From Humitalea sp050632385 (GTDB taxonomy: Bacteria; Pseudomonadota; Alphaproteobacteria; Acetobacterales; Acetobacteraceae), in assembly GCF_050632385.1 (NCBI RefSeq), contig NZ_CP192599.1:5804229-5868228 (forward strand): DNA of 64,000 nucleotides. The letters are read 5' to 3'. Positions 26,781-34,197 of this stretch are shown piece by piece; position 1 is the stretch's first letter, and every line of letters begins with the position of its first letter. The notes below the pieces were generated by a model. That model was given only the letters and a program-made list of their open reading frames with translations, searched no databases and was not told the DNA's origin. Position numbers and translations under genes: made by a program.

Positions 26781-27896
26781 TCAGGCAGCCGCGCGCTGGC
26801 CAATCCCCATCTCGGCCAGCACGGCCTCCATCTGCGCCAGGGCGAAGCGGATATCCGCCTCATTGATCGCCCCGATGCAGCCGATGCGCATGGTCGGTGC
26901 CGCGGTCGTCCAGAAGTTGCTGACCACCACGCCGCGCTTCTTCAGCGCCACCTGGAACCGGCCGAAATCCCAGGCGGGATCGGCCGGCTGGTGCACGTTC
27001 ACGATGATCGGCCCCTGGTGTTCCGGCGTGACATAGGGGGTGAAGCCCAGGCCTTTCAGCCCGGCGTAGAGCACATCGGCGTTGCGCCGATACCGCGCAT
27101 ACCGCGCCGGTTGCCCGCCTTCGGCGTCATACAGGTCCATCGCGACGCCAAAGGCCCGCAGCGCCTGTACCGCCGGGGTGAAGCGGAACGACCCAAACCC
27201 GTTCTTCAGCGCGTGGTCATAGACATCCGCCAGGTCCAGCACCCAGGATCCGGCATTGCCCTTCGCCGCGACCAGGGAATCGATCCGCGCCACGGCGAAG
27301 CCGAACCCCGGCATCCCCTCCAGGCATTTGTTCGATGTGAAGACCACCACGTCGCATTCCGGATGGTCGCGCATGGCGAAGGGCAGGGCGCCGAACCCCG
27401 ACACGGCGTCGCAGATCATCCGCTTCCCGGCCGCCGCGATCACCGGCCCCAGCACGTTCGGGTCATTGACGATGCCGCTGCCCGTTTCGCTGACCACCAG
27501 CGCCACGTGCCCGACGTCGGGGTTTTGCGCCAAGGCCTCGGCCAGGCGCGCGGCCGGCATCGGGGCATTGTCCGGCCCGTCCAGGGTCACGACCAGGCGC
27601 CCCGCCTCGGTCGCCATGCGCACCAGGCGGTCGGAGTAGCCGCCGTTACGCACCACCAGCAATGTCTTCCCCGCCGGGACGAAGGTGCGGATCGCCGCCT
27701 CGATCACCATGTGGCCGCAACCGGGCAGGGGCAGCGAGGCATGGTCCGCCGCGTCGCCCCCGGCGATGGCCACGATGCGCGGCCGCATCGCGGCGTATTC
27801 GGCGCGGAACTCATCGTCCCAGGGGGCGATATCCTCGGCCATCGCGGCCCGCACGCGGGGGTCGGTCTGCACGGGGCCGGGGATCAACAGCAGCAT
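26781..27896 (-). CDS. Class V aminotransferase, 2-aminoethylphosphonate--pyruvate transaminase-like
   Basis: The 371-residue PLP enzyme begins MLLLIPGPVQTDPRVRAAM, followed by WDDEF, and carries DAVSGFGALP and the lysine-containing TSNKCLEGMPGFGFAVAR (Schiff-base lysine). That combination is closest to PhnW, which removes the amino group of 2-aminoethylphosphonate, rather than to serine--glyoxylate aminotransferases. No phosphonatase gene (phnX) is nearby, so substrate assignment is tentative. ATG at 27896 is preferred to an upstream extension. The vWA gene lies 54 bp upstream on the same strand. Confidence 0.85.
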   Translation of the reverse strand: MLLLIPGPVQTDPRVRAAMAEDIAPWDDEFRAEYAAMRPRIVAIAGGDAADHASLPLPGCGHMVIEAAIRTFVPAGKTLLVVRNGGYSDRLVRMATEAGRLVVTLDGPDNAPMPAARLAEALAQNPDVGHVALVVSETGSGIVNDPNVLGPVIAAAGKRMICDAVSGFGALPFAMRDHPECDVVVFTSNKCLEGMPGFGFAVARIDSLVAAKGNAGSWVLDLADVYDHALKNGFGSFRFTPAVQALRAFGVAMDLYDAEGGQPARYARYRRNADVLYAGLKGLGFTPYVTPEHQGPIIVNVHQPADPAWDFGRFQVALKKRGVVVSNFWTTAAPTMRIGCIGAINEADIRFALAQMEAVLAEMGIGQRAAA

Positions 27897-27950
27897 GTTC
27901 TTGCGACGTCCAAGGTGATGGCCGGGTTCTGCACGCCCCGGCACGCCGCA

Positions 27951-28580
27951 TCAAGCGATCAGCGCGCCGCCAATCTCCCGCAGCAGTTTCTGGCGCATGG
28001 CATCGGCGAAATCGGCGTAGTCGGCGCAGACCATGGCGAAGGATCCCGGCCCGCCGATCACCTCCGATACATAGTGGTCCAGCAGGTCCGGCTCCTCGTT
28101 CAGCACCGCCAGCCCGTTCAGCGTGACCCCGGCCGCGACCCCCAGGTCGCGCACCGGCCCCGGCGCGCGACCCGTGTTGTGCCGCCCATCGCCCGACACA
28201 TCCAGGGTCAGCCGCGTCGGCCCGCCCGGCGCCGTCGCCAGCAGCGCCAGCCCCGCCGCCATGCCATCGCCGATGGCCGTCGCACCCGGGGGCGGCAGGC
28301 GGGGCGCCATCTCGATCGCCTCGGCCAGCGCATCGGCGGTGGCGGGGCTGTCCAGCCGGGTCCAGGGGACCGCGACCTCCCGCGCCCCAGGCCCCGACCA
28401 CAGCAACAGGCAGACCCCGATCGCCCCGCGCGGCCCCGCCACGCAGGCGGCCTGCACATCCGCCTGGCGGAAGGCCCCGGCCAACCCCCCCAGCATCAGC
28501 GCGAATTCGTCGAAATCCACACTCGCCGAGACATCGACGGCGAGGCACAGGGCAAGATCGATCGGTTCCATCCCGGCCAT
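27951..28580 (-). CDS. DUF1194 von Willebrand factor A-like protein
   Basis: This protein of about 209 residues has the DUF1194 layout: an N-terminal strand LALCLAVDVSASVDFDEF containing a MIDAS DxSxS motif, then PPGATAIGDGMAAGLALL with the second metal threonine, and RLTLDVSGDGRHNTG. vWA domains bind metal and protein partners. No export signal is obvious when translation starts at ATG 28580; the longer frame would need a TTG start. It is divergent from the CBS gene and precedes the aminotransferase. Partner unknown. Confidence 0.85.
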   Translation of the reverse strand: MAGMEPIDLALCLAVDVSASVDFDEFALMLGGLAGAFRQADVQAACVAGPRGAIGVCLLLWSGPGAREVAVPWTRLDSPATADALAEAIEMAPRLPPPGATAIGDGMAAGLALLATAPGGPTRLTLDVSGDGRHNTGRAPGPVRDLGVAAGVTLNGLAVLNEEPDLLDHYVSEVIGGPGSFAMVCADYADFADAMRQKLLREIGGALIA

Positions 28581-28664
28581 ATGGGTCCGCACCGCCAAGT
28601 TGCGCCGGATCAACGCATTGTCCCGCCGGCCCGCCCAAGATCACAAGAATGACGGAGGCCGTCC

Positions 28665-29087
28665 ATGCAGCACCGCACCATGCGTGAAATCGTGCGCGAC
28701 CAGCACCCGCTCGTCCTCGGCCCCGACGCGACGGTGCAGGAAGCCAGTGCCGCGATGCGCCAGCGCCGCGTCGGCGCCGTGCTGGTGGTCGATGACGACA
28801 TGCACCTGCTGGGCATCTTCACCGGGCGCGACGCCTTGAGCTGCCTGGCGGAGGATTGCCACCCCCGCCGCACCAAGCTGAAGAACGCGATGAAGCGCGA
28901 TCCGACCACCCTGCCGCCCGGCGCCCATGCCGAAGACGCGCTGCGCCTGTTCGAGGATGCGGGCTTTCGCCACCTGCCGGTGGTGGACCAGGGGCGGGTC
29001 GTCGGCATCGTCTCGCGGTACGATTTTCGCGCCGACGAACACCGCCGCCAGAATGAGGAGACGGGATTCTTCGAAATCCTGCGCTGA
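28665..29087 (+). CDS. Two-CBS-domain protein
   Basis: A 140-residue protein made only of a CBS pair. The first domain includes VREASAAMRQRRVGAVLVV-like sequence (here QEASAAMRQRRVGAVLVVDD) and GIFTGRDAL; the second includes DALRLFEDAGFRHLPVVDQG and GIVSRYDFR. Stand-alone CBS pairs sense adenine nucleotides or NAD and regulate other proteins. ATG at 28665 is preceded by GGAGG. It lies just upstream of binding-protein copy 4 but separated by about 65 bp, so co-transcription is possible. The target protein is unknown. Confidence 0.93.
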   Translation: MQHRTMREIVRDQHPLVLGPDATVQEASAAMRQRRVGAVLVVDDDMHLLGIFTGRDALSCLAEDCHPRRTKLKNAMKRDPTTLPPGAHAEDALRLFEDAGFRHLPVVDQGRVVGIVSRYDFRADEHRRQNEETGFFEILR

Positions 29088-29152
29088 CACCCCAGGTCTT
29101 GCCGATGCGTATTCCGCGCCGTAGATTGAGGCCTTCGGCAAAGGAAACCACA

Positions 29153-30130
29153 ATGCGGCGGCGTGAATTTCTGGTGGCGGGCACCGCAATGGCCGGGGCC
29201 ACGATGCTGGCGGCCCCCGCGGCCCTGGCCCAGGCCTGGCCCGCACGGCCGATCCGCATGATCGTGCCCTATACCCCGGGTGCCGCGACCGATGCGATGG
29301 CCCGGCTGTCGGCCCAGAAGCTCCAGGAAAAGCTTGGCGTCACGGTGATCGTGGAAAACCGCGCCGGCGGGAATGGTTCGGTCGGCAGCCAGGCGGTGCT
29401 GGCGGCGCCCGCTGATGGCTATACCATCATGGCCTCGGCCAGCATCCACCCGATGGCCCGGCACGTCATGCGCAACGCGCCCTATGACCCGGTCACCGAT
29501 TTCATCGGCATCGCCCGCACGGCGCGCGGCCCGCTGGTCCTGGTGATGGACCCGCGCCGCCCGCAGCGCACGATCCCCGAGATCGTGGCGGCGGCCAAGG
29601 CCGAGCCCGCGCGCTGGTCCTTCGCCACCTCCTCGCTGGGCTCGGCGGGGCATCTGGGCACCATCGAATTCAACCGCCTGACCGGCGCCAATATCGAAAT
29701 CGTCGGCTATCGCGGCTCCGCCCCGGCGCTGACCGATGTCGCGGCCGGCAATGCGCAGTTGATGTTCGACCCGGTGCTGGCGACCCTGCCGATGGTCAGC
29801 GGCGGGCAGTTGCACGGCGTCGGCATCGCCACCCGCGAACGCACGGCACTGGCCCCCGGGCTGCCGACCCTGATCGAAGCGGGGCTGCCCGATTTCGAAT
29901 TCTATTCCTGGTACGGCGTCTGGGCCCCGCGCGGCATCCCGCGTGAGATCGCGCTGCGGCTGAACCAGGCCCTGGTCGAGGGCCTGCAGGAACCTGCCGT
30001 GGTCGCCCGCCTGACCGGCCAGGGGTTCGAGCCTGTGGCGGAAAACCTCGACCAGGTCTCGGCCTTCATCGACGCGGATGTGGCGCGCAACGCGGCGCTG
30101 CTGCGGTTGGCGAATTTCCAGCCGGACTAA
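29153..30130 (+). CDS. Bug/TctC-type binding protein (copy 4), stop codon supplied by an IS
   Basis: The 325-residue receptor has a twin-arginine-like signal (MRRREFLVAGTAMAGA) ending near AALAQA, then ARPIRMIVPYTPGAATD and VIVENRAGGNG. It is full length, ending AALLRLANFQPD. Its present TAA stop (30128-30130) consists of the TA target-site copy plus the first base of the downstream IS; the original codon was evidently TAG, which is restored on the far side of the IS at 30951-30953. The protein is therefore unchanged by the insertion. Ligand unknown. Confidence 0.95.
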   Translation: MRRREFLVAGTAMAGATMLAAPAALAQAWPARPIRMIVPYTPGAATDAMARLSAQKLQEKLGVTVIVENRAGGNGSVGSQAVLAAPADGYTIMASASIHPMARHVMRNAPYDPVTDFIGIARTARGPLVLVMDPRRPQRTIPEIVAAAKAEPARWSFATSSLGSAGHLGTIEFNRLTGANIEIVGYRGSAPALTDVAAGNAQLMFDPVLATLPMVSGGQLHGVGIATRERTALAPGLPTLIEAGLPDFEFYSWYGVWAPRGIPREIALRLNQALVEGLQEPAVVARLTGQGFEPVAENLDQVSAFIDADVARNAALLRLANFQPD

Positions 30131-30950
30131 GGTCTGTGGGGATTCATCTGGAGTTGATGACGGCTGCGGCGAGATAGATCATGGCTGAGAAGCTATGGTC
30201 TGTTTTGTCGGCGCGCATGGCGATGCGTTTGAACTCCTTGAGCTTGCAGAAGAAGTTCTCGATGAGGTGCCGCCATTTGTAGAGAGCGCGATCAAGCGGC
30301 AGCGGTTTGGTGCGTCGGGAATGCTGCGAGATGACGATGCTGGCGCCGCGGGCGTTGAGGTCGGCGATGATGGTGTTGCTGTCGAAGGCCTTGTCGGCGA
30401 TGAGACCGCCGAAATCGACGCCATCGAGCAGCGGCTCAACGCCGGCAGTATCGAACCGATGCCCTGGCAGCAGTTCAAAGCGCACCAGATTGCCGAGCGC
30501 ATCGGTCAGCGCGAGAATTTTGGTCGTCATACCGCCCTTGGAGCGGCCTATGGCCTGGCTTTGAGTCCCCCTTTTGCGCCCTGCCCGTGGCGGTGGACCT
30601 TGACGATCGTGGCATCGATCATCGCGTATTCCATATCCGGCTCATCCGAACAGGCTTCGAAAAGTCTCACGAACACGTCCGCCTTGCGCCAGTCGCTGTA
30701 GCGCCGGAACGCCGTGCTCCAATTGCCGAACATCGCCGGCAGATCACGCCACGGGCTGCCCGTCCGCGCGATCCACAGCACCGCCTCCACGAAAAGCCGA
30801 TTGTCGCTCCCGCTCCGTCCCGGATCGGTCGGCTTCCCAAGACAATGCGGTTCCATCTTCGCCCATTGGGCGTCCGTCAGCACATAGCGGTCCATCCACA
30901 GCGTGAATCACATCCGACGCCGCAAGGGAATCCTAAATCCCCACAGACCT
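30130..30950 (-). mobile_element. IS5-family (IS427-group) insertion sequence, 821 bp
   Basis: The element has 15-bp perfect terminal inverted repeats (AGGTCTGTGGGGATT and its complement) and is flanked by a TA duplication (30128-30129 and 30951-30952) within an original CTAG site. The length and the two-frame transposase are typical of the IS427 group. It lies immediately against a REP-like palindrome, whose outer end is the CTAG that was hit. Intact ends, intact duplication and an undamaged transposase point to recent insertion. Confidence 0.95.
30144..30895 (-). CDS. IS427-group transposase, two frames joined by programmed -1 frameshift
   Basis: OrfA (30548-30895, 115 aa) carries the N-terminal DUF4096-type segment LTDAQWAKMEPHCLG and the first catalytic aspartate in MIDATIVKVHRH. 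OrfB (30144-30530, 128 aa) contains DKAFDSN with the second aspartate and HLIENFFCKLKEFKRIAMR with the glutamate. A slippery AAAAGGGGGA lies near the end of orfA; reading -1 there continues as GTQSQAIGRSKGGMTTKI, joining the two into one DDE transposase. The frameshift is the normal expression mode in this group, not a defect. Confidence 0.93.
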
Positions 30951-31052
30951 TAGACCGCGATGCGTTCGCATTCGCTCACGCATCGCGGTCTAGCTTGTTG
31001 TTTTGTCGCGTGATTCAGCCCTGCGGCGCATTCGCGCCTACGGCCATCACGC
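30951..31052. repeat. REP-like palindromic element, copy 1
   Basis: It begins with a long hairpin (TAGACCGCGATGCG, short loop, CGCATCGCGGTCTA), then AGCTTGTTGTTTTGTCGC and a second hairpin with outer stem CGTGAT/ATCACG and inner stem GGCGC/GCGCC. A closely similar copy occurs at 54170-54265; the segment after the first hairpin differs at only three positions. Both copies sit at 3' ends between converging genes, the usual place for REP/BIME elements. The IS at 30130 inserted at the outer CTAG of this copy. Confidence 0.8.
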
Positions 31053-31060
31053 CCTAGCTC

Positions 31061-31489
31061 TTACCGGGTGTCCTTGCGGCCCTCGTAGCGGCCGCGGGAA
31101 TCGTACGCCCGCACCGTGCCGCCGCGGGTTTCCTGGCGCCCGGTGCTGCGGCCCTGCGCGTCGTAGTCGCGCACCGTGTCGCCACGGATCTCCTGCCGGC
31201 CGGTGCTGCGCCCCTGGGCATCGTATTCGCGGATGGTATTGCCGCTGCGTTCGGTGCGCCCGGTGGAGCGGCCCTGCGCGTCGTAGCTGCGGCTCGATCC
31301 GTCGCGATGCACCTCGACCCGCCCCTGGTAGCGACCCTGCGCGTCATACCGACGTTGGTTGCCGCTGGAATCCTGTTCGATCCGGCCGGTGCTGCGGCCT
31401 TGCGCGTCGTATTGGCGGGTGGTCTGCGCGGCCGCGCCAAGCGCCGGCAGCAACAGGATCATGGCAAGCAGGATGGGGCGCGCGGTCAT
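31061..31489 (-). CDS. Exported protein of six YDAQGRSTGR repeats
   Basis: The 142-residue protein has a signal peptide ending near GAAAQ and then almost nothing but six tandem units of about 20 residues, each built on RxYDAQGRSTGRxExxxGxx. The unit resembles the YD/RHS repeat, which forms beta-hairpins that wrap into shells, but six copies are too few for an RHS cage. The last unit is degenerate (AYDSRGRYEGRKDTR). It is presumably periplasmic or surface exposed, forming a short beta-solenoid. Function unknown. It is divergent from the HWE kinase gene. Confidence 0.85.
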   Translation of the reverse strand: MTARPILLAMILLLPALGAAAQTTRQYDAQGRSTGRIEQDSSGNQRRYDAQGRYQGRVEVHRDGSSRSYDAQGRSTGRTERSGNTIREYDAQGRSTGRQEIRGDTVRDYDAQGRSTGRQETRGGTVRAYDSRGRYEGRKDTR

Positions 31490-31822
31490 CGTTGCAATCT
31501 TCCATCACGCCTGTGACGACACCATGGCTTTGCATGCGGCGTTGTCGCGTTTGACCATGATGTGATCGACGATCCGCGCCATCGATCCGCACGTATCGTC
31601 TGTTCGCCCTGGCCGATCACCGCTAGCCTCCCTCTTCGTTTCGCATGCTGCGATGCGCCATCGGATCCGCGCCCGTTTCCCCGACAGACTGCGTCGAAGG
31701 AATGAATTTTCGCAGAAAGCAAACGCCGACGAGAATGTTCCGCCGCCAGCAGCCACCGGTTTGTCCAAATTCGTTTTGGGCCAGCCCGGTGACCCTGTCC
31801 GGTTTGCCAAGGATGACTCCGC
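31490..31822. other. Divergent intergenic region before HWE kinase
   Basis: This stretch of about 330 bp between two divergent starts must hold both promoters. I looked for a general-stress (GGAAC ... CGTT) promoter, since HWE kinases often belong to that pathway, but the only candidate (minus strand around 31730-31760) has a spacer that is too short. No hairpin or other gene stands out. Confidence 0.4.
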
Positions 31823-32893
31823 ATGAGGAACGTCTTGCCCGCCGATCCCGCGACGGATGACGACCTGGCCGAGGTCGCGGGCATGGTCCCCGGCCCCGGC
31901 TTCCTGCCCGAAATCGGCGGCCACGGCGCCGCGGGCATCGAACGCGTCCGCCTGGCGATGGACAACCTGGGCCTGGCTTTCTACGAGACGGACCTGCTGC
32001 GCGACACGGTCAAGGCCACGGCCAATGCGTTCGCCATCTTCGGCCTGCCGATACCGGAACCGGAAGGCACCGATGTCCCGCGCAGGCTGTTCTGGAACTG
32101 TTTCCACCCCGACGACCAGGACCCGGACGGCTATCGCACCAATGGCGACACACGCCGGGAACGCACGCGCGACACCTATTTCGAACGCGTCCGCATCATC
32201 CACCAGCAGACCCGCCAGATCCGCTGGCTGGAGGTGATGGGCCGCATCTTCGGCCCCCTGGCACGCCGCACCCACATCGTCGGCATGTGCCGCGACGTGA
32301 CCGCCCTGGTCGAGGCCGAGGAACGCCAGCGCCTGCTGTCCATCGAGGTGAACCACCGCGCCAACAACGTGCTGGCCGTGGCGCAGGCCCTGGTCGCCAT
32401 CACCCGCGCCGATGACGTCCCCGGGTTTCGCGCGGCGGTGCAGGCGCGCATCCTGGCCCTGGCGCGGACCCATGACCTGCTGGCCCGCAGCGCCTGGCAG
32501 ACTGACCTCAGGACCGTCGTGGTGAACGAAACGGCGGCCTTTGGCGGCCAGGTCGTGGTCTCGGCGGCACCGGTGCTGGCGCTGCGGCCGTCGGTCGTGC
32601 AGTCCTTCGCCATGCTGCTGCACGAACTGGCGATCAACGCGGCCAAGCACGGTGCCCTGTCGGCGCCGCAGGGCCAGGTCGCGGTGACCATCGCGCTGCA
32701 GGGGACGGAGGTCGCCCTGACCTGGCGGGAACACGGCGGCCCGCCGATCGCATCGGCCCCCGATCACGCCGGCACCGGCACCGCCCTGATGCGGCGCCTC
32801 GTCCAGGCGATGCACGGCACCCTCGCCTCGGTCTGGCTGCCGGACGGGTTGCGGGCCGACCTGCGCCTGCCGCTGAAGCATTGCACGGGTTGA
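31823..32893 (+). CDS. HWE-family sensor histidine kinase with PAS-like input domain
   Basis: The 356-residue cytoplasmic protein has a PAS/PAC-like domain at about 40-165 (for example RIIHQQTRQIRWLEVMGRIF and HIVGMCRDVTALVEAEE) and then an HWE kinase core: phospho-acceptor H178 in EVNHRANNVLAVAQ, N-box LLHELAINAAKHGAL (about 266-280) and the WxE motif in LTWREHGG. HWE kinases are typical of alphaproteobacteria and often signal light, oxygen or stress to single-domain or anti-anti-sigma regulators. No response regulator is adjacent, so its partner lies elsewhere. No membrane segment. Confidence 0.92.
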   Translation: MRNVLPADPATDDDLAEVAGMVPGPGFLPEIGGHGAAGIERVRLAMDNLGLAFYETDLLRDTVKATANAFAIFGLPIPEPEGTDVPRRLFWNCFHPDDQDPDGYRTNGDTRRERTRDTYFERVRIIHQQTRQIRWLEVMGRIFGPLARRTHIVGMCRDVTALVEAEERQRLLSIEVNHRANNVLAVAQALVAITRADDVPGFRAAVQARILALARTHDLLARSAWQTDLRTVVVNETAAFGGQVVVSAAPVLALRPSVVQSFAMLLHELAINAAKHGALSAPQGQVAVTIALQGTEVALTWREHGGPPIASAPDHAGTGTALMRRLVQAMHGTLASVWLPDGLRADLRLPLKHCTG

Positions 32894-33118
32894 ACCGAGG
32901 CCGCGCGTTGCGTTTTTCGAGAATCTTCATCCTTTCGATCCAAATCAGTGCCGATCGTATCGCATAGAAGACTCGCGCTGCGCGCTGGGCCGGGTATGCT
33001 GTGCAATCGGATGCGACGGGGGCTGCCCAAAAAGCCGCCGCGATCCGAAGGGGCTTCAATACCGCGGTCGTCGCCTCAAAAAACGGGCATCGTCGCATCA
33101 CCAGGGAAACGCAGTTGC

Positions 33119-33784
33119 ATGGACGGTACCCTCGACACATCCGGCGTGCCAGCACCGCTTAGCGTGACCACGGACCTGCACGCCGCCCATGAATCGGCGC
33201 CGATCAGCCGGATCGTGGCCGAGGTCGCGGCGACCTTTCCGGGCGAACGCATCACCCTAGGCGAAATGGCCGAATTCTTCGGCGACCGGGCTTTCGGCCT
33301 GTTGATCCTGCTGCTCTGCCTGCCGTCGCTGCTGCCAGGCATGGCCAGCGTCTTCGGCACGCCCATGCTGATCCTGGGCGTGCAGATGGGCATGGGGCGG
33401 CGCAACCCCAAGTTGCCCGGCTTCATCGCGCGACAATCGGTCAAGCGGACCGACCTGCTGCGCCTGGCCACCGCCTCCTCCAAATGGATCAGCAAGATCG
33501 AACGCTACGTGAAGCCCCGGCCGGGCTGGTTCACCTCCGCCGCCGGCGACAAGCTGGTCGGCTGGATCACCGTCTATGTCGCGATCATGCTGATCCTGCC
33601 CGGGCCGGGCACCAATGGCCCGCCGGCCTTCGGCAACATCGTCATGGCCCTGGGCGTGGTCGAGGCCGACAACCGCACCATCGGGCTGGGTGTCGCGCTC
33701 AGCATCGCGGGCTGCGCCTTCGCCACCGCCGTGCTCGGCTTCATCTGCTGGCTGGCGATCCAGGCTCTCGGCTGGGTCATCTGA
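33119..33784 (+). CDS. exoD: ExoD-family membrane protein
   Basis: The 221-residue protein matches ExoD. It has an N-terminal soluble part (ISRIVAEVAATFPGERITLG, then EMAEFFGDRAFGLLILLLCL) and several hydrophobic segments near residues 60-85, 140-160 and 185-220, with the conserved PSLLPGMASVFGTP loop. ExoD was named from exopolysaccharide and alkaline-growth phenotypes in Rhizobium; the exact function is unresolved. ATG at 33119 is chosen because the upstream extension lacks conservation-like character. It is followed by a hairpin and the cobalamin riboswitch. Confidence 0.9.
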   Translation: MDGTLDTSGVPAPLSVTTDLHAAHESAPISRIVAEVAATFPGERITLGEMAEFFGDRAFGLLILLLCLPSLLPGMASVFGTPMLILGVQMGMGRRNPKLPGFIARQSVKRTDLLRLATASSKWISKIERYVKPRPGWFTSAAGDKLVGWITVYVAIMLILPGPGTNGPPAFGNIVMALGVVEADNRTIGLGVALSIAGCAFATAVLGFICWLAIQALGWVI

Positions 33785-33795
33785 TTAACAAAGAG

Positions 33796-33820
33796 TGACC
33801 GCTTCCGCCGGGCGCGGTCA
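33796..33820 (+). terminator. Short hairpin after exoD
   Basis: TGACCGC (33796-33802) and GCGGTCA (33814-33820) pair across an 11-base loop directly after the exoD stop. There is no T-run. It probably marks the end of the exoD transcript before the riboswitch leader. Confidence 0.35.
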
Positions 33821-33837
33821 TGCCCTAAAGCCTGCCC

Positions 33838-34050
33838 CCATGCGACGGTGACCCGAAAGGGTTGAAACGGGAACGCGAACGGGGGGCTTGCCCCCCGGCA
33901 CCGCGGCTGCCCCCGCAACTGTATGCGGCGATGCCAGCCCCCAACGCCATTGCGGTCGCTTGCGACCGTGAGAAGGCGGGGCCGGCAAGTGGGTCACACC
34001 CCACCGCGCCGCGAGCCAGGAGACCGGCCGACGCAGAGACGTATCGCGCG
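33838..34050 (+). ncRNA. Cobalamin (B12) riboswitch
   Basis: The leader contains the textbook elements in order: an opening GGTGACCCGAAAGGGT-type segment, a GGGAACG motif, the highly conserved GCTGCCCCCGCAACTGTA (about 33907-33924), a variable hairpin with GCTTGCGACC, and the B12 box AGCCAGGAGACC at 34014-34025. Bound adenosylcobalamin should hide the ribosome site or end transcription of the btuB gene that starts 150 bp further on. Confidence 0.93.
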
Positions 34051-34197
34051 TGCCGGGCGGGGTGCACCGGCGCAACGGACCATGACGACCCGGCCCCCGG
34101 CCTTGTCGTTTCCGTGTGATCACGACGCCAGCCGTCCCGCTTTCGCCGTAAGGTGACGGCGGGACTTGTCGTTGACTGCCAGCACGGGGATTTTCCG

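Noticed and set aside
31720..31765. Possible general-stress (EcfG-type) promoter on the minus strand
   Set aside because: GGAAC and CGTT are both present but the spacer is about 11 bases instead of 16-17.
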